Assembly: GCA_034440575.1 (NCBI GenBank)
Contig: JAOTOL010001507.1
Coordinates: forward strand, 1,336,001-1,400,000
Reading direction: 5' to 3'
DNA: 64,000 nucleotides
Source of the DNA: Imbricaverruca yamaguchii
Taxonomy: Eukaryota; Arthropoda; Thecostraca; Neoverrucidae
A model generated the notes under the pieces. It was given only the letters and a program-made list of their open reading frames with translations. It had not been told where the DNA came from and did not search any database. A program made the position numbers and the translations under genes. Below are positions 22,500 to 34,510 of the stretch, piece after piece; position 1 is the first letter of the stretch; every line of letters begins with the position of its first letter.

Positions 22500-23396
22500 T
22501 GCGGACCCTGACTGTGACATGGACCCTAGCTGTTAGCTGTGACGTGGACCCTGACTGTGACATGGACCCTAGCTGTTAGCTGTAACGTGGACCCTGACTG
22601 TGACGTGGACCCTAGCTGTTAGCTGTGACGTGGACCCTGACTGTGACGTGGACCCTGACTGTGACATGGACCCTAGCTGTTAGCTGTAACGTGGACCCTG
22701 ACTGTGACATGGACCCTAGCTGTTAGCTGTGACGTGGACCCTGACTGTGACGTGGACCCTGACTGTAATGTGGATCCTGACGTGGGCCATGACTGTGACG
22801 TGAACCCTGACTGTGATGTGGACCCTGACTGTAACGTGGACCCTACCCTGACTGTGACGTACACTCTGACTGTGACGTGGACCCTAACTGTGACGTGTAC
22901 CCCGACTGTGACGTGGACCCTGACTGTGACGTGGACCCTGACTGTGACGTGGACCCTGACTGTGACATGGACCATAGCTGTTAGCTGTGACGTGGACCCT
23001 GACTGTAATGTGGACCCCGACTGTAACGTGAACCATAACTGTGACGTGGACCCTGACTGTGACGTAAACCCTGGCTGCGACGTGGACCCTGACTGTAATG
23101 TGGACCCTTACTGTGACGTGGACCCTGACTGTGACGTGGACCCTGACTGTGACGTGAACCCTGACTGTGACGTGAACCCTGACTGTGACGTGGACCCTGA
23201 CTGCAACGTGGACCCTGACTGTGATGTGGACCCTAGCTGTAACGTGAACCCTGCCTGTGACGAACACCCTGCATGTGACGTGGATCCTGACTGTGACGTG
23301 GACCCTGACTGTGACGTGGACCCTAACTGTGACGTGGACCCTAACTGTGACGTGGACCCTAACTGTGACGTGGACCCTGACTGTGTGACGTGACTT
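22500..23396. repeat. Minisatellite, 18-bp unit, about 48 copies
   Basis: The unit GTGACGTGGACCCTGACT, with AAC, ATG and TAG variants, is divisible by three. It yields a plus-strand frame of CDVDPD hexapeptides for about 225 codons and a VHVTVR frame on the minus strand. The stop-containing variant CCCTAGCTGTTAGC occurs several times at the 5' side and once near 22980. No signal peptide or splice evidence supports translation. Confidence 0.95.
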
Positions 23397-23440
23397 ATGG
23401 CGTACATCCCACCAGTCTAGGATTAAGAGTCGACGGAAAC

Positions 23441-23695
<255 letters not shown>

Positions 23696-23699
23696 TATA

Positions 23700-24455
23700 T
23701 TATTTTTTTAAGTAAGATATAGCTGTACGTGTTCAGGCAGGGCTTCACCGGCCGGTGGGCAGATTTACTTGCTTGCGACACACATGAATAGTAAGGGAAG
23801 ATACAATTGGTGTAGGCTGTCAAACGGGACCTGTTTTCGAGCGGATTTTCAGTGCGGTGAAACGAAATGTCCCACTCCCCCCCCACGTGTGTACCTACTC
23901 GGATTTGGGACGGTAAAACAGACGGAGCACGTGTCAGCCGAGCCGACGGCAGACCGCGCTGGCACGTGCCGCACATCGTGTTGCTCGGGCACGTGTCCGA
24001 GAGGCGACACGGTCCGTGCCCGGCCCCGGGCCCAGCCCGGCGGACAGCTGCGTGCCCGTCTGTCCCGGACACGGCTTCCTCGAACACGGCTTTCAAGCAT
24101 CAGCTGAGGCACAGAGGAGATATTTACTACCAAATACTGCCAAATTGATATTTGACGTCACAGGCAGACTTTTGACCACGACCTGGAATGACTCGAGTCG
24201 AACTTTTCTCGCATGCTTGTACTTCTGAGGGCGACATGTGTGTAGGCCAGGGAGGCCATGACGTCCAACTTTTTATGAGTGCTTAACATTAATTATTAAC
24301 ATAACATTATATATATATAATAACAATAACATATATATACAACAATAATTATTACTAACATTATTAGCGAGCCGACTGTATTCGGACAGCCAGTCAGTCG
24401 GCGGAAAAAGAAGGTTCCTCGTACAGCCGACACTGCCCGCCACTCGGGCCCGGAC
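23700..24455. other. No firm gene
   Basis: A GC-rich island at 23920-24080 (several CACGTG and GGCACGTG words) is followed by AT-rich DNA. The minus-strand open frame through it has no supporting features. Confidence 0.4.
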
Positions 24456-24519
24456 TCAGTGAGACGTCGTCGTCCTCGTCGTGGTCGTGGTCGTGGTCGT
24501 CGTCGTCGTCGTCGTCGCC

Positions 24520-24560
<41 letters not shown>

Positions 24561-24755
24561 CGCCGTCGCCGTCGTCGGTGGTGGTGCGCGGCCGGTCAGC
24601 CGGTCACGCCTGACGTCCGGCCGCCGGATCGCTGAGTTGCGCAGCCCGCCGCCGAGGAGGCCGGCGGCCTGCCGGCCAACCACACCGCCCACCACCCCGC
24701 CGGCCGCCACCGCCACCAACCACAGACCGGTGCCGCCGTCGCCACCCGCAATCGC
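24456..24755 (-). CDS. Putative C-terminal exon: Gly-rich hydrophobic segment and Thr-rich tail
   Basis: On the minus strand, after CCGCAG (AG at 24757-24756), the frame starts AIAGGDGGTGLWLVAVAAGG. It continues with further Gly/Val-rich residues that could form a membrane-spanning helix, then a basic stretch (NSAIRRPDVRRDRLTG). It ends in about 40 residues dominated by Thr, encoded by ACG/ACC repeats, with TGA at 24458-24456. The frame also stays open upstream through seven 36-bp repeats, so either the repeats are coding or they are copies of the 3' splice region. No family is recognised. The Thr tail may be repeat expansion rather than protein. Confidence 0.35.
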
Positions 24756-25005
24756 CTGCGGCTGGCGACGCCCCGTGGGAGACACATTCGCCTGCGGCCC
24801 TGTCCGGCATATGATAGCCACATTGGCCTGCAGCCCTTTCCGGCATATGATAGCCGCATTCAGTTGCACCTCTTTCCGGCGCGTGAGAGCCACATTCGCC
24901 TGCAGCCCTTTCCGGCGCATGAGAGCCACTTTCGCCTGCAGCCCTTTCCGGCATATGATAGCCGCATTCACTTGCACCTCTTTTCGGCGCACGAGAGCCT
25001 TCGAC
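24756..25005. repeat. 36-bp tandem array, seven units, including a putative acceptor
   Basis: Units GCCTGCAGCCCTTTCCGGCA then TATGATAGCCGCATTC. The unit nearest the putative exon (starting at 24755) also measures 36 bp and contains the acceptor. On the minus strand each unit reads GGGCTGCAG then GCGAATGTGGC, aligned with CCGCAG|GCGATTGCGGG of the exon start. Confidence 0.85.
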
Positions 25006-26458
25006 GTATAACTGGCGTCACAAATGACTCGGCAGTTGAAAATAGATCTTCTGAACGTAGATCTACTGGAAATAGATCTTCTGAAAGTAGTTCTTATGAG
25101 CCTCACCCTTGGCAGTCAGTCTGGGTGCACTGGCACCTGAATATTGTGGTGCTGTTTCCCACCACATCTACGTACCATTGGCATCACAAATAGCTTGGAA
25201 GTCAGGCTGAGCGTCCTGGCACCTAAATATCCTCGATAGGTGTACTGTTTCCCGCCACACCAATACATATGCGTTATATTCAGGCGCCAGGATGTCCAAC
25301 CTTACTGCCAGTCTCTTCATGACACCAATGGTACATGTAAACTGACAGCAAAACACGTGGTTCCAGTTTCATGTTTCATGTACTGGAGAACCGCGGGACC
25401 GATCGCAGTCCAGAACCAAAACCGGGCCGCTTCCAGAGCTCGGGTGGCATGTTCCCGTCCCGCATGTTACGCTCATACGAGCGTCTGTGTCATTGGGTCG
25501 TGGACACATCAAAGGCAATTCTGATCCACTACAGCTGCGGGCTCTTTATGGACAGATAGCTCCCCTCCCCTCAACCCTTGGGGTGTTGGCGACGTGCGCC
25601 AGGCAGATCAGCATGACATGGGGGAGATAGGGGCCACTGGGGCCTGTGTCCTCTTCCACCCACGCGAGGTAACGCCTCTTCGGTCGGGAAAAGGCGCCCC
25701 TACGGGAAGTCTTGAGTCTACCTCACTAGCATTTCTTCCTCACCCACAGGCACCCCTCCAAGAGGAATAGGCGCCCCCATGAAAGGAAAAGGCACCTCGG
25801 AGAAAAAGGCTCGAGCCCCCCCCCCCCCCACACACACCCTCAAGGGATTTGCAGTCCAAAGTGTCCCTCCAGGAACTTTCGCAATAACGCCTCTTTAGAC
25901 ATAATTAGCCAATTCGTAGTCGACAAGCTAATTCGTGCCATAATTGGCACGAAGTACGGTCGAGCTATCATTGCAAACCTTTCGACGTCTTGCTCACAAT
26001 TAACCGTGTGTTGTCATTGTTCGTGCTTTCGTTGTTTGTTTTGTTTGGCGCGTCGCCACAAACCCTTTAAAAGAGGCGCTATCTTAGTCAGTGTAGGCTG
26101 CATCACTTCGGAGCCATACAAGTTGTAAGGACGTGCATGACGTACGCATCAAACTGAACCAATCGGCGCCTGGTTTCACGGCTCGGTTTCACAGTTCGGA
26201 CTGATGGGTGTTATTTGACAAAGATGTGAGATAAATATATTACCGGATGCGTTCTGTACGTGGATATAGGGTCTTCATAGATTCCCTGTTGATAATCATG
26301 GGGTAAAATGAGAAACACCAGAAAACAACATTGGGATATGCATGCATGATATTATGGCGATACTGTATCATTTGTCTGATATTTTGTTGAGATCGAACAA
26401 CGTGCTGTATATTGAGGTATTACCTGTTCATGTTAATCATCGTTGATGGAAATGGTGT
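25006..26458. other. No recognisable gene
   Basis: Single-copy DNA with scattered GGCGCCCC words near 25690-25800. Nothing was found that supports an exon. Confidence 0.5.
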
Positions 26459-26515
26459 ATGGGCGCTGTATAACACTGCAGTTGATGCGCCCTAAACCCC
26501 TAGTAACTAACTAAC
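26459..26515 (+). mobile_element. Short SINE-tail element with 14-bp target duplication
   Basis: A 57-bp element ending in a CTAACTAAC tail. GATGGAAATGGTGT (26445-26458) and GATGGAAATGATGT (26516-26529) flank it with one mismatch. Confidence 0.9.
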
Positions 26516-26767
26516 GATGGAAATGATGTGGTTGTCAAGGAGAAAGAGATATAATTTCAATATAATATATAATCTTCAGCTTAGAGCATCCAGTAGAAAC
26601 AAACAAACCCGACCGGGCCCTGGCAGAGTCCGTTCATCTACTTAATATGTATGCTTGGCCATACTCGGCCGTAGGGCCTGCCAGGACCAGCTGTAACTTC
26701 CACGCGGAACCGCTCCACTTCCGCGGTGACGTCACGCCCGCCCGGAGCACGTGCTGCCGGTGGAGAT

Positions 26768-27135
26768 GTCGGGGGGGGGGGTCGAGGGGGAACGTCGAGG
26801 GAAACGTCGGGGGAGACGCCGGGGCGGGGGTGGCCGAGTGGTCAATGCGTTGGGCTCTTGGTACCAAAGGTCCCTGGTTCGACACTCGCACCGCTCCGGA
26901 CATTTCCAAATCCCGCGGCCCACCGGCATAACAGTGCGGGCGGCGCCGTTAGCCGTGAACGTGCATAAAACGCGTCGTGAATCGTCCAATAAACAGGAGA
27001 CGTCGACAGGGACGTCGGCAGGGACGTCGGCAGGGACGTCGACAGGGACGTCGGCAGGGACGTCGGCAGGGACGTCGACAGGGACGTCGACAGGGACGTC
27101 GACAGGGACGTCGGCAGGGACGTCGGCGGCACGTC
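26768..27135. repeat. 12-bp array of GACGTC-containing units, split by a SINE
   Basis: GACGTCGRCAGG units run from 26995 to 27135 and a diverged part (AACGTCGAGGGA) lies at 26768-26824. Each downstream unit has the palindrome GACGTC. The array ends about 150 bp upstream of the TATA box of the cuticle gene, so it may act as a promoter-proximal cluster of bZIP-like sites. That role is inferred. Confidence 0.85.
26825..26994 (+). mobile_element. SINE-S, full length
   Basis: The head GGTGGCCGAGTGGTCAATGC, B box CCTGGTTCGACAC, body CCCGCGGCCCACCGGC and tail CGTCGTGAATCGTCCAATAA are complete. It sits inside the 12-bp array directly upstream of the cuticle gene. Confidence 0.9.
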
Positions 27136-27284
27136 GACTTTTGCACAACACGTGCGGCGCGTGTCGTGCGGCCGGATCGTGTGCCGACTGACCGCGGGGC
27201 GGCAGCGCCGAGAGCGGCGCACGCGTGGGAAGCTGCGGCAGCCGGACCGCGGTCGCCGGCGGCGGCGACGGGCGCGCAGCCGCC

Positions 27285-27290
27285 TATAAA
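27285..27290 (+). promoter_or_regulatory. TATA box of the cuticle protein gene
   Basis: TATAAA lies 61 bases upstream of the start codon. A CCGCACTG start-site-like sequence is about 30 bases downstream (A near 27315). Confidence 0.75.
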
Positions 27291-27345
27291 GCGACCCGCG
27301 CCCATCCCGGCCGCACTGCACGAGGCACGCCGTGCTGCGCCGGCC

Positions 27346-27415
27346 ATGGGGGTGTGCGCCGCTCTGCTGCTGCTGCTGGCCACCGTGCACGGCCAGGCGT
27401 ACCCCGGCGGCACGC

Positions 27416-27457
<42 letters not shown>

Positions 27458-29824
27458 GCGGCCAGCGGCTGACCGGCGGCCTCGGCCCCGACCCGCGCCG
27501 GCCGGCCGCCGCCGCCAGCTACGACTTCAACTGGAACGTGGACAACCGACACAGCACCGTGTTCGGCCAGCGCGAGAGCCGCGCCGGCCGCTCGACGCGC
27601 GGCTCCTACTCGGTGCTGCTGCCCGACGGCCGGCTGCAGACCGTCACCTACACCGTCGACGGCGACGGCGGCTACGAGGCCGAGGTGACGTACCAGCGCC
27701 CAGCGAACGGCACTCCGCCCGGTCAGCGAGAGGGTCAGAGCCCGCCAGGACGGCCGGCTTCCCGCGCCTCGGCGGCGCGCGGTTACGGCGGGTTTGGTGC
27801 CGCTCGGCCTCACTCCGGCCTCCAGCAGCCTCAGCACCGGGGAATACAGCAGCAGGCAGCGGCACGGCCTTACCCCGTCACCCAGCAGCCTCAGCACCGG
27901 GGAATACAGCAGCAGGCAGCGGCACGGCCTTACCCCGTCACCCAGCAGCCTCAGCACCGGGGAATACAGCAGCAGGCAGCGGCACGGCCACCCCGTCACC
28001 CAGCAGCCTCAGCACCGGGGAATACAGCAGCAGGCAGCGGCACTACCCCTCACCCAGCACCTTAGCACCGGGAATCAGCAGCAGGCAGCGGAGCCTTACC
28101 CCGTCACCCAGCAGCCTCAGCACCGAGGAATACAGCAGCAGGCAACGGCACGGCCTTACCCCGTCCCCCAGCAGAGTCTGCACCGAGGAATCCAGCAGCA
28201 GGCAGAGTCACGACCCTACCCTGTCCCACAGCAGCCTCAGCACCGAGGAATCCAGCAGCAGCTAACGCCACGGCCTTACCCCGCTCCCCAGCAGGCTCTG
28301 CACCGAGGAATCCAGCAGCCGGCAGGGTCACGGCCCCAAGGAGAGTACTCTCCCCTGAAGCAGCCGGTCGGTCGCCGCCGCGGGAGTCGAGGAGGATCTG
28401 AAAACGTTCAGGAGGGCTATGCTGGTCCCCAGCAAACTGCAGTCCGTCCCACGCTAGGCTACGGCAGCCCCAAGCAGACGCACAATGCTCCCAAGAAGTG
28501 GCACGCACGTCCACAGGAATCTTCATTCGGTCCTCCGAGGTACGGAGGCCGTCAGGAGGCACCGGTCCGCCCGCAAGGCTATAACGGCCCGTCGCAGGAC
28601 CTGACCTGGACCAAGCAGACGCTCGCCAAGCCGCAAGACCTGACCTGGACAAAGCAGACGCCCTCCAAGCCGCATGACCTGACCTGGACCAAGCAGACGC
28701 CCTCCAAGCCGCATGACCTGACCTGGACCAAGCAGACGTCCACCAAGCCGCAGGACCTGACCTGGACAAAGCAGACGCCCGCCAAGCCGCAAGACCTGAC
28801 CTGGACCACGCAGGCGTCGACTAACAGCATTCAGGAGATAGCATCCACTTTCGGGCAGAGTTTCGACCACCCACGATGGGAGCCTGCCACTGTTCAGCGG
28901 GGATCGGCTTCGCCTTGGCAACAGCAGCCTCACGGCCGCTCCCAGCAGGCTTCGAAGTTCGGCCAGCAGCCTAGGCAACAACAGCCTGAAATCCGTTCCC
29001 AGCAGGCTTCAAACGTCGCCCAGCCGCCTTGGCAACAGCAGCCTCACGTCGGTTCCCAGCAGGCGTCAAAGTTCACCCAGCCGCCTTGGCAACAGCAGCC
29101 TCACGACGGTTCCCAGCAGGCGTCAAAGTTCACCCAGGAGCAACGGGAGGAGCAGCGGGGATACAACGGCCCCCGGCAGGATGCTACCTGGTCTGGGAAG
29201 CAACAGCCTAGCGTTCGTTCTCAGCAGGATTTCAAGTTCTCCCAGCGAAAACCTGGCATCCCCCAGCAGCGGTACGGCGGCTCGCAGCACGATGTGGTCT
29301 GGTCCGGGCAGCAGCACAATGCCGTCCCATCTCAGCGGGACTCCAGGCTCCCCCAGCAGGGCTACAACACCTTCCAGCAGAGCGGCAACGGCCCCGAGCG
29401 GGTACGTAGCCACGCTCAGTGGGGGAGCAATGCTCCTCTGGACGGCGGCGTCCGTCCAGATCACACCGGTCCCGATAAAATCAGCGGCGGTCGCCAGCGA
29501 GACGCGCTCTGGTCCAAAGCGCGCGCAGCGTCCGGCAGTCTTCGCCAGAGCTCCGCCGGCTGGCAGCAGCTGCCTCCCAGCAGACAGCAGCAGCAGCAGC
29601 ACGGTCCAGCTCGCCCGGCCCAGCGTCGCCGGCCCAGCGCCCCTGGCGACGAACGGCTGAACCTCGTCATCACGCCATCTATCGTCGGAAACGGCAACTA
29701 CGTCTCGGGCGGCCGCCGACAGACGTCGCCACGGATTGTAGCCGACTATTCGCTGCTTCAGAGCGGCGAGGCGGGAGGCCGACCTGACGCGGGCGTAGGA
29801 CACAGAGCTGCCAAATCGTGGTAA
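27346..29824 (+). CDS. Secreted cuticle protein with Rebers-Riddiford chitin-binding domain (frameshifted)
   Basis: ATG at 27346 opens a signal peptide (MGVCAALLLLLATVHG, cut near residue 16). A Gly-Ser repeat (25-39) and a chitin-binding Rebers-Riddiford domain (about 59-119) follow. The domain has YDFNWNVDN, RGSYSVLLPDGRLQTVTY and GDGGYEAEV, closest to the RR-2 form of hard cuticle. Then come 20-residue repeats (QPQHRGIQQQAAARPYPVTQ), six 13-residue repeats (DLTWTKQTPSKPH) and 19-residue WQQQPHxGSQQASKF repeats, with a unique C-terminus to TAA at 29824. The product should be exported and bind chitin; the Gln-rich repeats suggest a cross-linked matrix role. A two-base loss at about 27987 in a repeat (GGCCA for GGCCTTA) shifts the frame; unrepaired, the product stops at 28065 after 239 residues. 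Assembly error, a null allele and a pseudogene are all possible. The SINE-S frame upstream is not part of it. Confidence 0.85.
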
Positions 29825-30468
29825 ACTGAGCTGCTAAATCACGACAGAGGACAATCCCGCCGTCAGGCCCACTCACCAGAGGGCAACCCCACTGTTAGAT
29901 CCACTCAACAGATGACAGCCCAGCTGTCAGGCCCACTTAATAAGGGCAGTCCAGCTGTTAGGCCCACTTAACAGATGGTAGCGTCGTGAAACGAGTCGCA
30001 CTGCCAACATCGGTGACGTCACTAATGACATCACCAGCGACCTCCTGTGTTGGCTGACACCGCACTTGCTTCACTGCCGATGCCTACACGTTTGTGAATA
30101 CTAGAGCTTATTGGTCCACGCTTTTCTGTGCCATCTGTTATTTGGTTTGATCATGGAGGAGATAAATGAGTTGGCTGCAGGATGAATACGAATTAGAATG
30201 ATCTGTGCTGGCGAATGGCATCCGGAAAATGGACACATTTCGATGTGCACTGAGAATACTTCAACACGATGTGAATAAGCCGGCATCCGTGTTCTTCACT
30301 TGCGGACTTCGCTTTCACCCCGACCGTTTGCGGACCCACCGACGGGAAATGTTTCTTTTTCGTTAGTTTTGTGCTCGCGGATGGTTCAGTGCCGGAAGCA
30401 AATGTCCCCTCACTCCAGACGCACGGGGGATTTTTTTAATCACGGGGATCACGCATTAACCGAACGTA
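29825..30468. other. Cuticle gene 3' flank
   Basis: Four diverged repeats of about 35 bp with the word AGGCCCACTTAA lie at 29845-29980. No poly(A) signal is obvious close to the stop. The rest is unremarkable. Confidence 0.5.
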
Positions 30469-30631
30469 TTTGATTGGTTATTGGTTTCGCGACACATCGA
30501 CCGTTGAGCCATGTAGCGTCGCCGATCTCTCACGCCGACTGGTGGCGGCCGAAGAGTAGCGACAGGTGAGACTCGAACCCACAACCTTTCGATTGTGAGA
30601 CGAGCAACTCACCCCTAGGCTACTCGTCCCC
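30469..30631 (-). mobile_element. SINE-V, full length, 13-bp target duplication
   Basis: TTAACCGAACGTA flanks it at 30456-30468 and 30632-30644. Head, body and tail are all present. Confidence 0.95.
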
Positions 30632-31249
30632 TTAACCGAACGTAACGTAAGCGTCGTGTCATTTGCGCCGCTGCGTGTGCACCGACGACCATTTAGGGCG
30701 GACAAGAGTTACGAGCGCTCGGGCTGCGGCGCCGTCAGCTGCAACTGAGCATAACGTGCGTCGTGAATCACTCAATACACAAATAAATTCAGACGCATGC
30801 CACGGCTCACACTGCAATCACGCATTAGCCGAACATAACGCGAACGTCGTGGCATTTACACGGCTGTCGTTTGCACTGGCAAGCGTTAAGGGCGGAAAAG
30901 AGTTGCAAGCGTTAAGGGCGGACAAGAGTTGCAAGCGTTCGGGCTGCTCTCAGACTGCGTGCCAATAGGCAGGGGATCCGGTGGCTCTTAAAAAAAATTA
31001 GCGACGGGAAAACTGGTGGAACGATTTTCAGGGGGTGGAAATCATCTGTAGGAGCGTCACTGAGAACATTTTAGTGGGTGCACTCAAGTCAAGTGACTCT
31101 GGATGGGGTGCCTCTTGTACTCAGAGTGGTGCCTTCAGCTAAAAATTCCAAGGACGGGCGGTAAGCTCGAACATGCTGTAAAATGTGACTTTCAGTCAAA
31201 GAAGGTTCAGTCAACGTAACGCTAAAACACTCTCGTTCACCACGCACGA
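30632..31249. other. No gene; repeated CGTTAAGGGCGGA words and a SINE-S tail fragment
   Basis: GCGTTAAGGGCGGACAAGAG occurs in diverged copies at 30690, 30882 and 30911. A SINE-S tail fragment lies at about 30750-30790. Confidence 0.55.
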
Positions 31250-34200
31250 CGTACACCCCAGCTCACCACGCACCACACTATATACACCCCAGCTCACCAC
31301 GCACCACACCATATACACCCCACCTCACTACGCACCACACCATATACACCCCAGCTCATCACGTACCACACCACACCATATACACACAAACTCACCACAC
31401 ACCACACCACATACACCCCAGCTCACCACACACCACACTATGTACAACCCAGCTCACAACGCACCACACCATATACCCCAGCTCACCACGCACCAAACCA
31501 TATGCACACCAACTCACCACGCACCACACCAAAAACCACAGCTCACTACGCACCATACCACATACACTACAGCTCACCACGCACCACACCATATACACCA
31601 CAGCTCACCACGCACCACACCATATACACCCCAGCTCACTACGCACCACACCATATACACCCCAGCTCACCACGCCACACCACACCATATACACACAAGC
31701 TCACCACGCACCACACCACATACACCCCAGCTCACCACGCACCACACTATATACAACCCAGCTCACAACGCACCACACCATATACCCCAGCTCACCACGC
31801 ACCAAACCATATGCACACCAACTCACCACGCACCACACCAAAAACCACAGCTCACTACGCACCATACCACATACACACAGCTCACCACGCACCACACCAT
31901 ATACACCCCAGCTCACCACGCACCACACCATATACACCCCAGCTCACTACGCACCACACCATATACACCCCAGCTCACCACGCACCACACCATATACACC
32001 ACAGCTCACCACGCACCACACCATATACACCCCAGCTCACTACGCACCACACCAATACACCCCAGCTCATCACGTACCACACCACACCATATACACACAA
32101 ACTCACCACACACCACACCACATACACCCCAGCTCACCACACACCACACTATATACAACCCAGCTCACAACGCACCACACCATATACCCCAGCTCACCAC
32201 GCACCAAACCATATGCACACCAACTCACCACGCACCACACCAAAACCACAGCTCACTACGCACCATACCACATACACTACAGCTCACCACGCACCACACC
32301 ATATACACCCCAGCTCACCACGCACCACACCATATACACCCCAGCTCACTACGCACCACACCATATACACCCCAGCTCACCACGCACCACACCATATACA
32401 CCACAGCTCACCACGCACCACACCATATACACCCCAGCTCACTACGCACCACACCATATACACCCCAGCTCATCACGTACCACACCACACCATATACACA
32501 CAAACTCACCACACACCACACCACATACACCCCAGCTCACCACACACCACACTATATACAACCCAGCTCACAACGCACCACACCATATACCCCAGCTCAC
32601 CACGCACCAAACCATATGCACACCAACTCACCACGCACCACACCAAAAACCACAGCTCACTACGCACCATACCACATACACTATAGCTCACCACGCACCA
32701 CACCATATACACCCCAGCTCACCACGCACCACACCATATACACCCCAGCTCACTACGCACCACACCATATACACCCCAGCTCACCACGCACCACACCATA
32801 TACACCACAGCTCACCACGCACCACACCATATACACCACAGCTCACCACGCACCACACCATATACACCACAGCTCACTACGCACCACACCATATACACCC
32901 CAGCTCACCACGCACCACACCATATACCACCACACAAACCCCACACACCCACCATACACCCCAGCTCACCACGCACCACCATATACAACCCAGCTCACAC
33001 GCACCACACCATATACCCCAGCTCACCACGCACCAAACCATATGCACCCAGCTCACCACGCACCACACCAAAAACCACAGCTCACTACGCACCATACCAC
33101 ATACACTATAGCTCACCACGCACCACACCATATACACCCCAGCTCACCACGCACCACACCATATACACCCCAGCTCACTACGCACCACACCATATACACC
33201 CAGCTCATCACGTACCGCACCACACCATATACATCCAAACTCACCACACACCACACCACATACACCCCAGCTCACTACGCACCACACCATATACATCCAA
33301 ACTCACCACGCACCACACCATATACACCACAGCTCACTACGCACCACACCATATACACCCCAGCTCACCACGCACCACACCATATACACCACAGCTCACT
33401 ACGCACCACACCATATACATCCAAACTCACCACGCACCACACCATATACACCCCAGCTCACCACGCACCACACCATATACACCACAGCTCACCACGCACC
33501 ACACCATATACACCCCAGCTCACCACGCACCACACCATATACACCCCAGCTCACTACGCACCACACCATATACACCCCAGCTCACCACGCACCACACCAT
33601 ATACACCCCAGCTCACTACGCACCACACCATATACACCACAGCTCACCACGCACCACACCATATACACCCCAGCTCACCAGGCACCACACCATATACACC
33701 CCAGCTCACTATGCACCATACCATATACACCACAGCTCACCACGCACCACACCATATACACCCCAGCTCACCACGCACCACACCATATACACCCCAGCTC
33801 ACCACGCACCACACCATATACACCCCAGCTCACTACGCACCACACCATATACACCCCAGCTCACCACGCACCACACCATATACACCCCAGCTCACTACGC
33901 ACCACACCATATACACCCCAGCTCACTACGCACCACACCATATACACCCCAGCTCACTACGCACCACACCATATACACCACAGCTCACTACGCACCACAC
34001 CATAATACACCCAGCTCACCACGCACCACACCATATACACCCCAGCTCACTACGCACCACACCATATACACCCCAGCTCACCACGCACCACACCATATAC
34101 ACCCCAGCTCACCACGCACCACACCATATACACCACAGCTCACTACGCACCACACCATATACACCCCAGCTCACCACGCACCACACCATATACACCCCAG

Positions 34201-34313
34201 CTCACTACGCACCACACCATATACACCCCAGCTCACCACGCACCACACCATATACACCACAGCTCACCACGCACCACACCATATACACCACAGCTCACTA
34301 CGCACCACACCAG
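31250..34313. repeat. Satellite array, 31-bp monomer, about 99 copies, higher-order structure
   Basis: The monomer is CTCACCACGCACCACACCATATACACCCCAG with single-base variants (ACCACAG, CTCACTACG). Variant blocks with CATATGCACACC recur near 31499, 31809, 32211, 32613 and 33039, giving higher-order units of roughly 310-425 bp. The 1,062-codon plus frame arises because no frame of the monomer contains a stop. Each monomer has CCCCAG|CTCA, matching the acceptor-like CACCAG|CTCG that ends the array at 34313. Confidence 0.97.
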
Positions 34314-34369
34314 CTCGAAAGCCTCGAGTGTGCCGCCTCGCCGCCGGTCAATGTCAGTTCCGGGAAGAC
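34314..34369 (+). CDS. Putative 56-nt exon between two tandem arrays
   Basis: The last monomer of the 31-bp array ends CACACCAG. Unique sequence follows, open as LESLECAASPPVNVSSGKT, then the donor GAAGAC|GTGAGC (GT at 34370-34371). The acceptor and donor consensus are good and the short sequence is not repetitive. No neighbouring exon or domain confirms it, so the call is tentative. Confidence 0.35.
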
Positions 34370-34375
34370 GTGAGC

Positions 34376-34510
34376 CGCCCGGTGCCCAGTGCCCGGTGTC
34401 CGGTGCCCAGTGCCCAGTGCCCAGTGCCCGGTGCCCAGTGCCAGGTGCCCAGTGTCCAGTGCCCGGTGCCCAGTGTCCAGTGCCCGGTGCCCGGTGCCCA
34501 GTGCCCGGTG
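34376..34510. repeat. Minisatellite on GTGCCCA/GTGCCCG heptamers
   Basis: About nineteen heptamers start five bases past the putative splice donor at 34370. Frames on both strands are by-products. Confidence 0.95.

Noticed and set aside
31250..34313. CRISPR-like regular spacing
   Set aside because: Monomers are contiguous without unique spacers, and the context is a eukaryotic genome with introns and SINEs.
31185..34373. A 1,062-codon open frame rich in His, Thr and Pro
   Set aside because: It is a 31-bp satellite whose monomer has no stop in any frame. There is no signal peptide or domain, and the frame is explained by the repeat.
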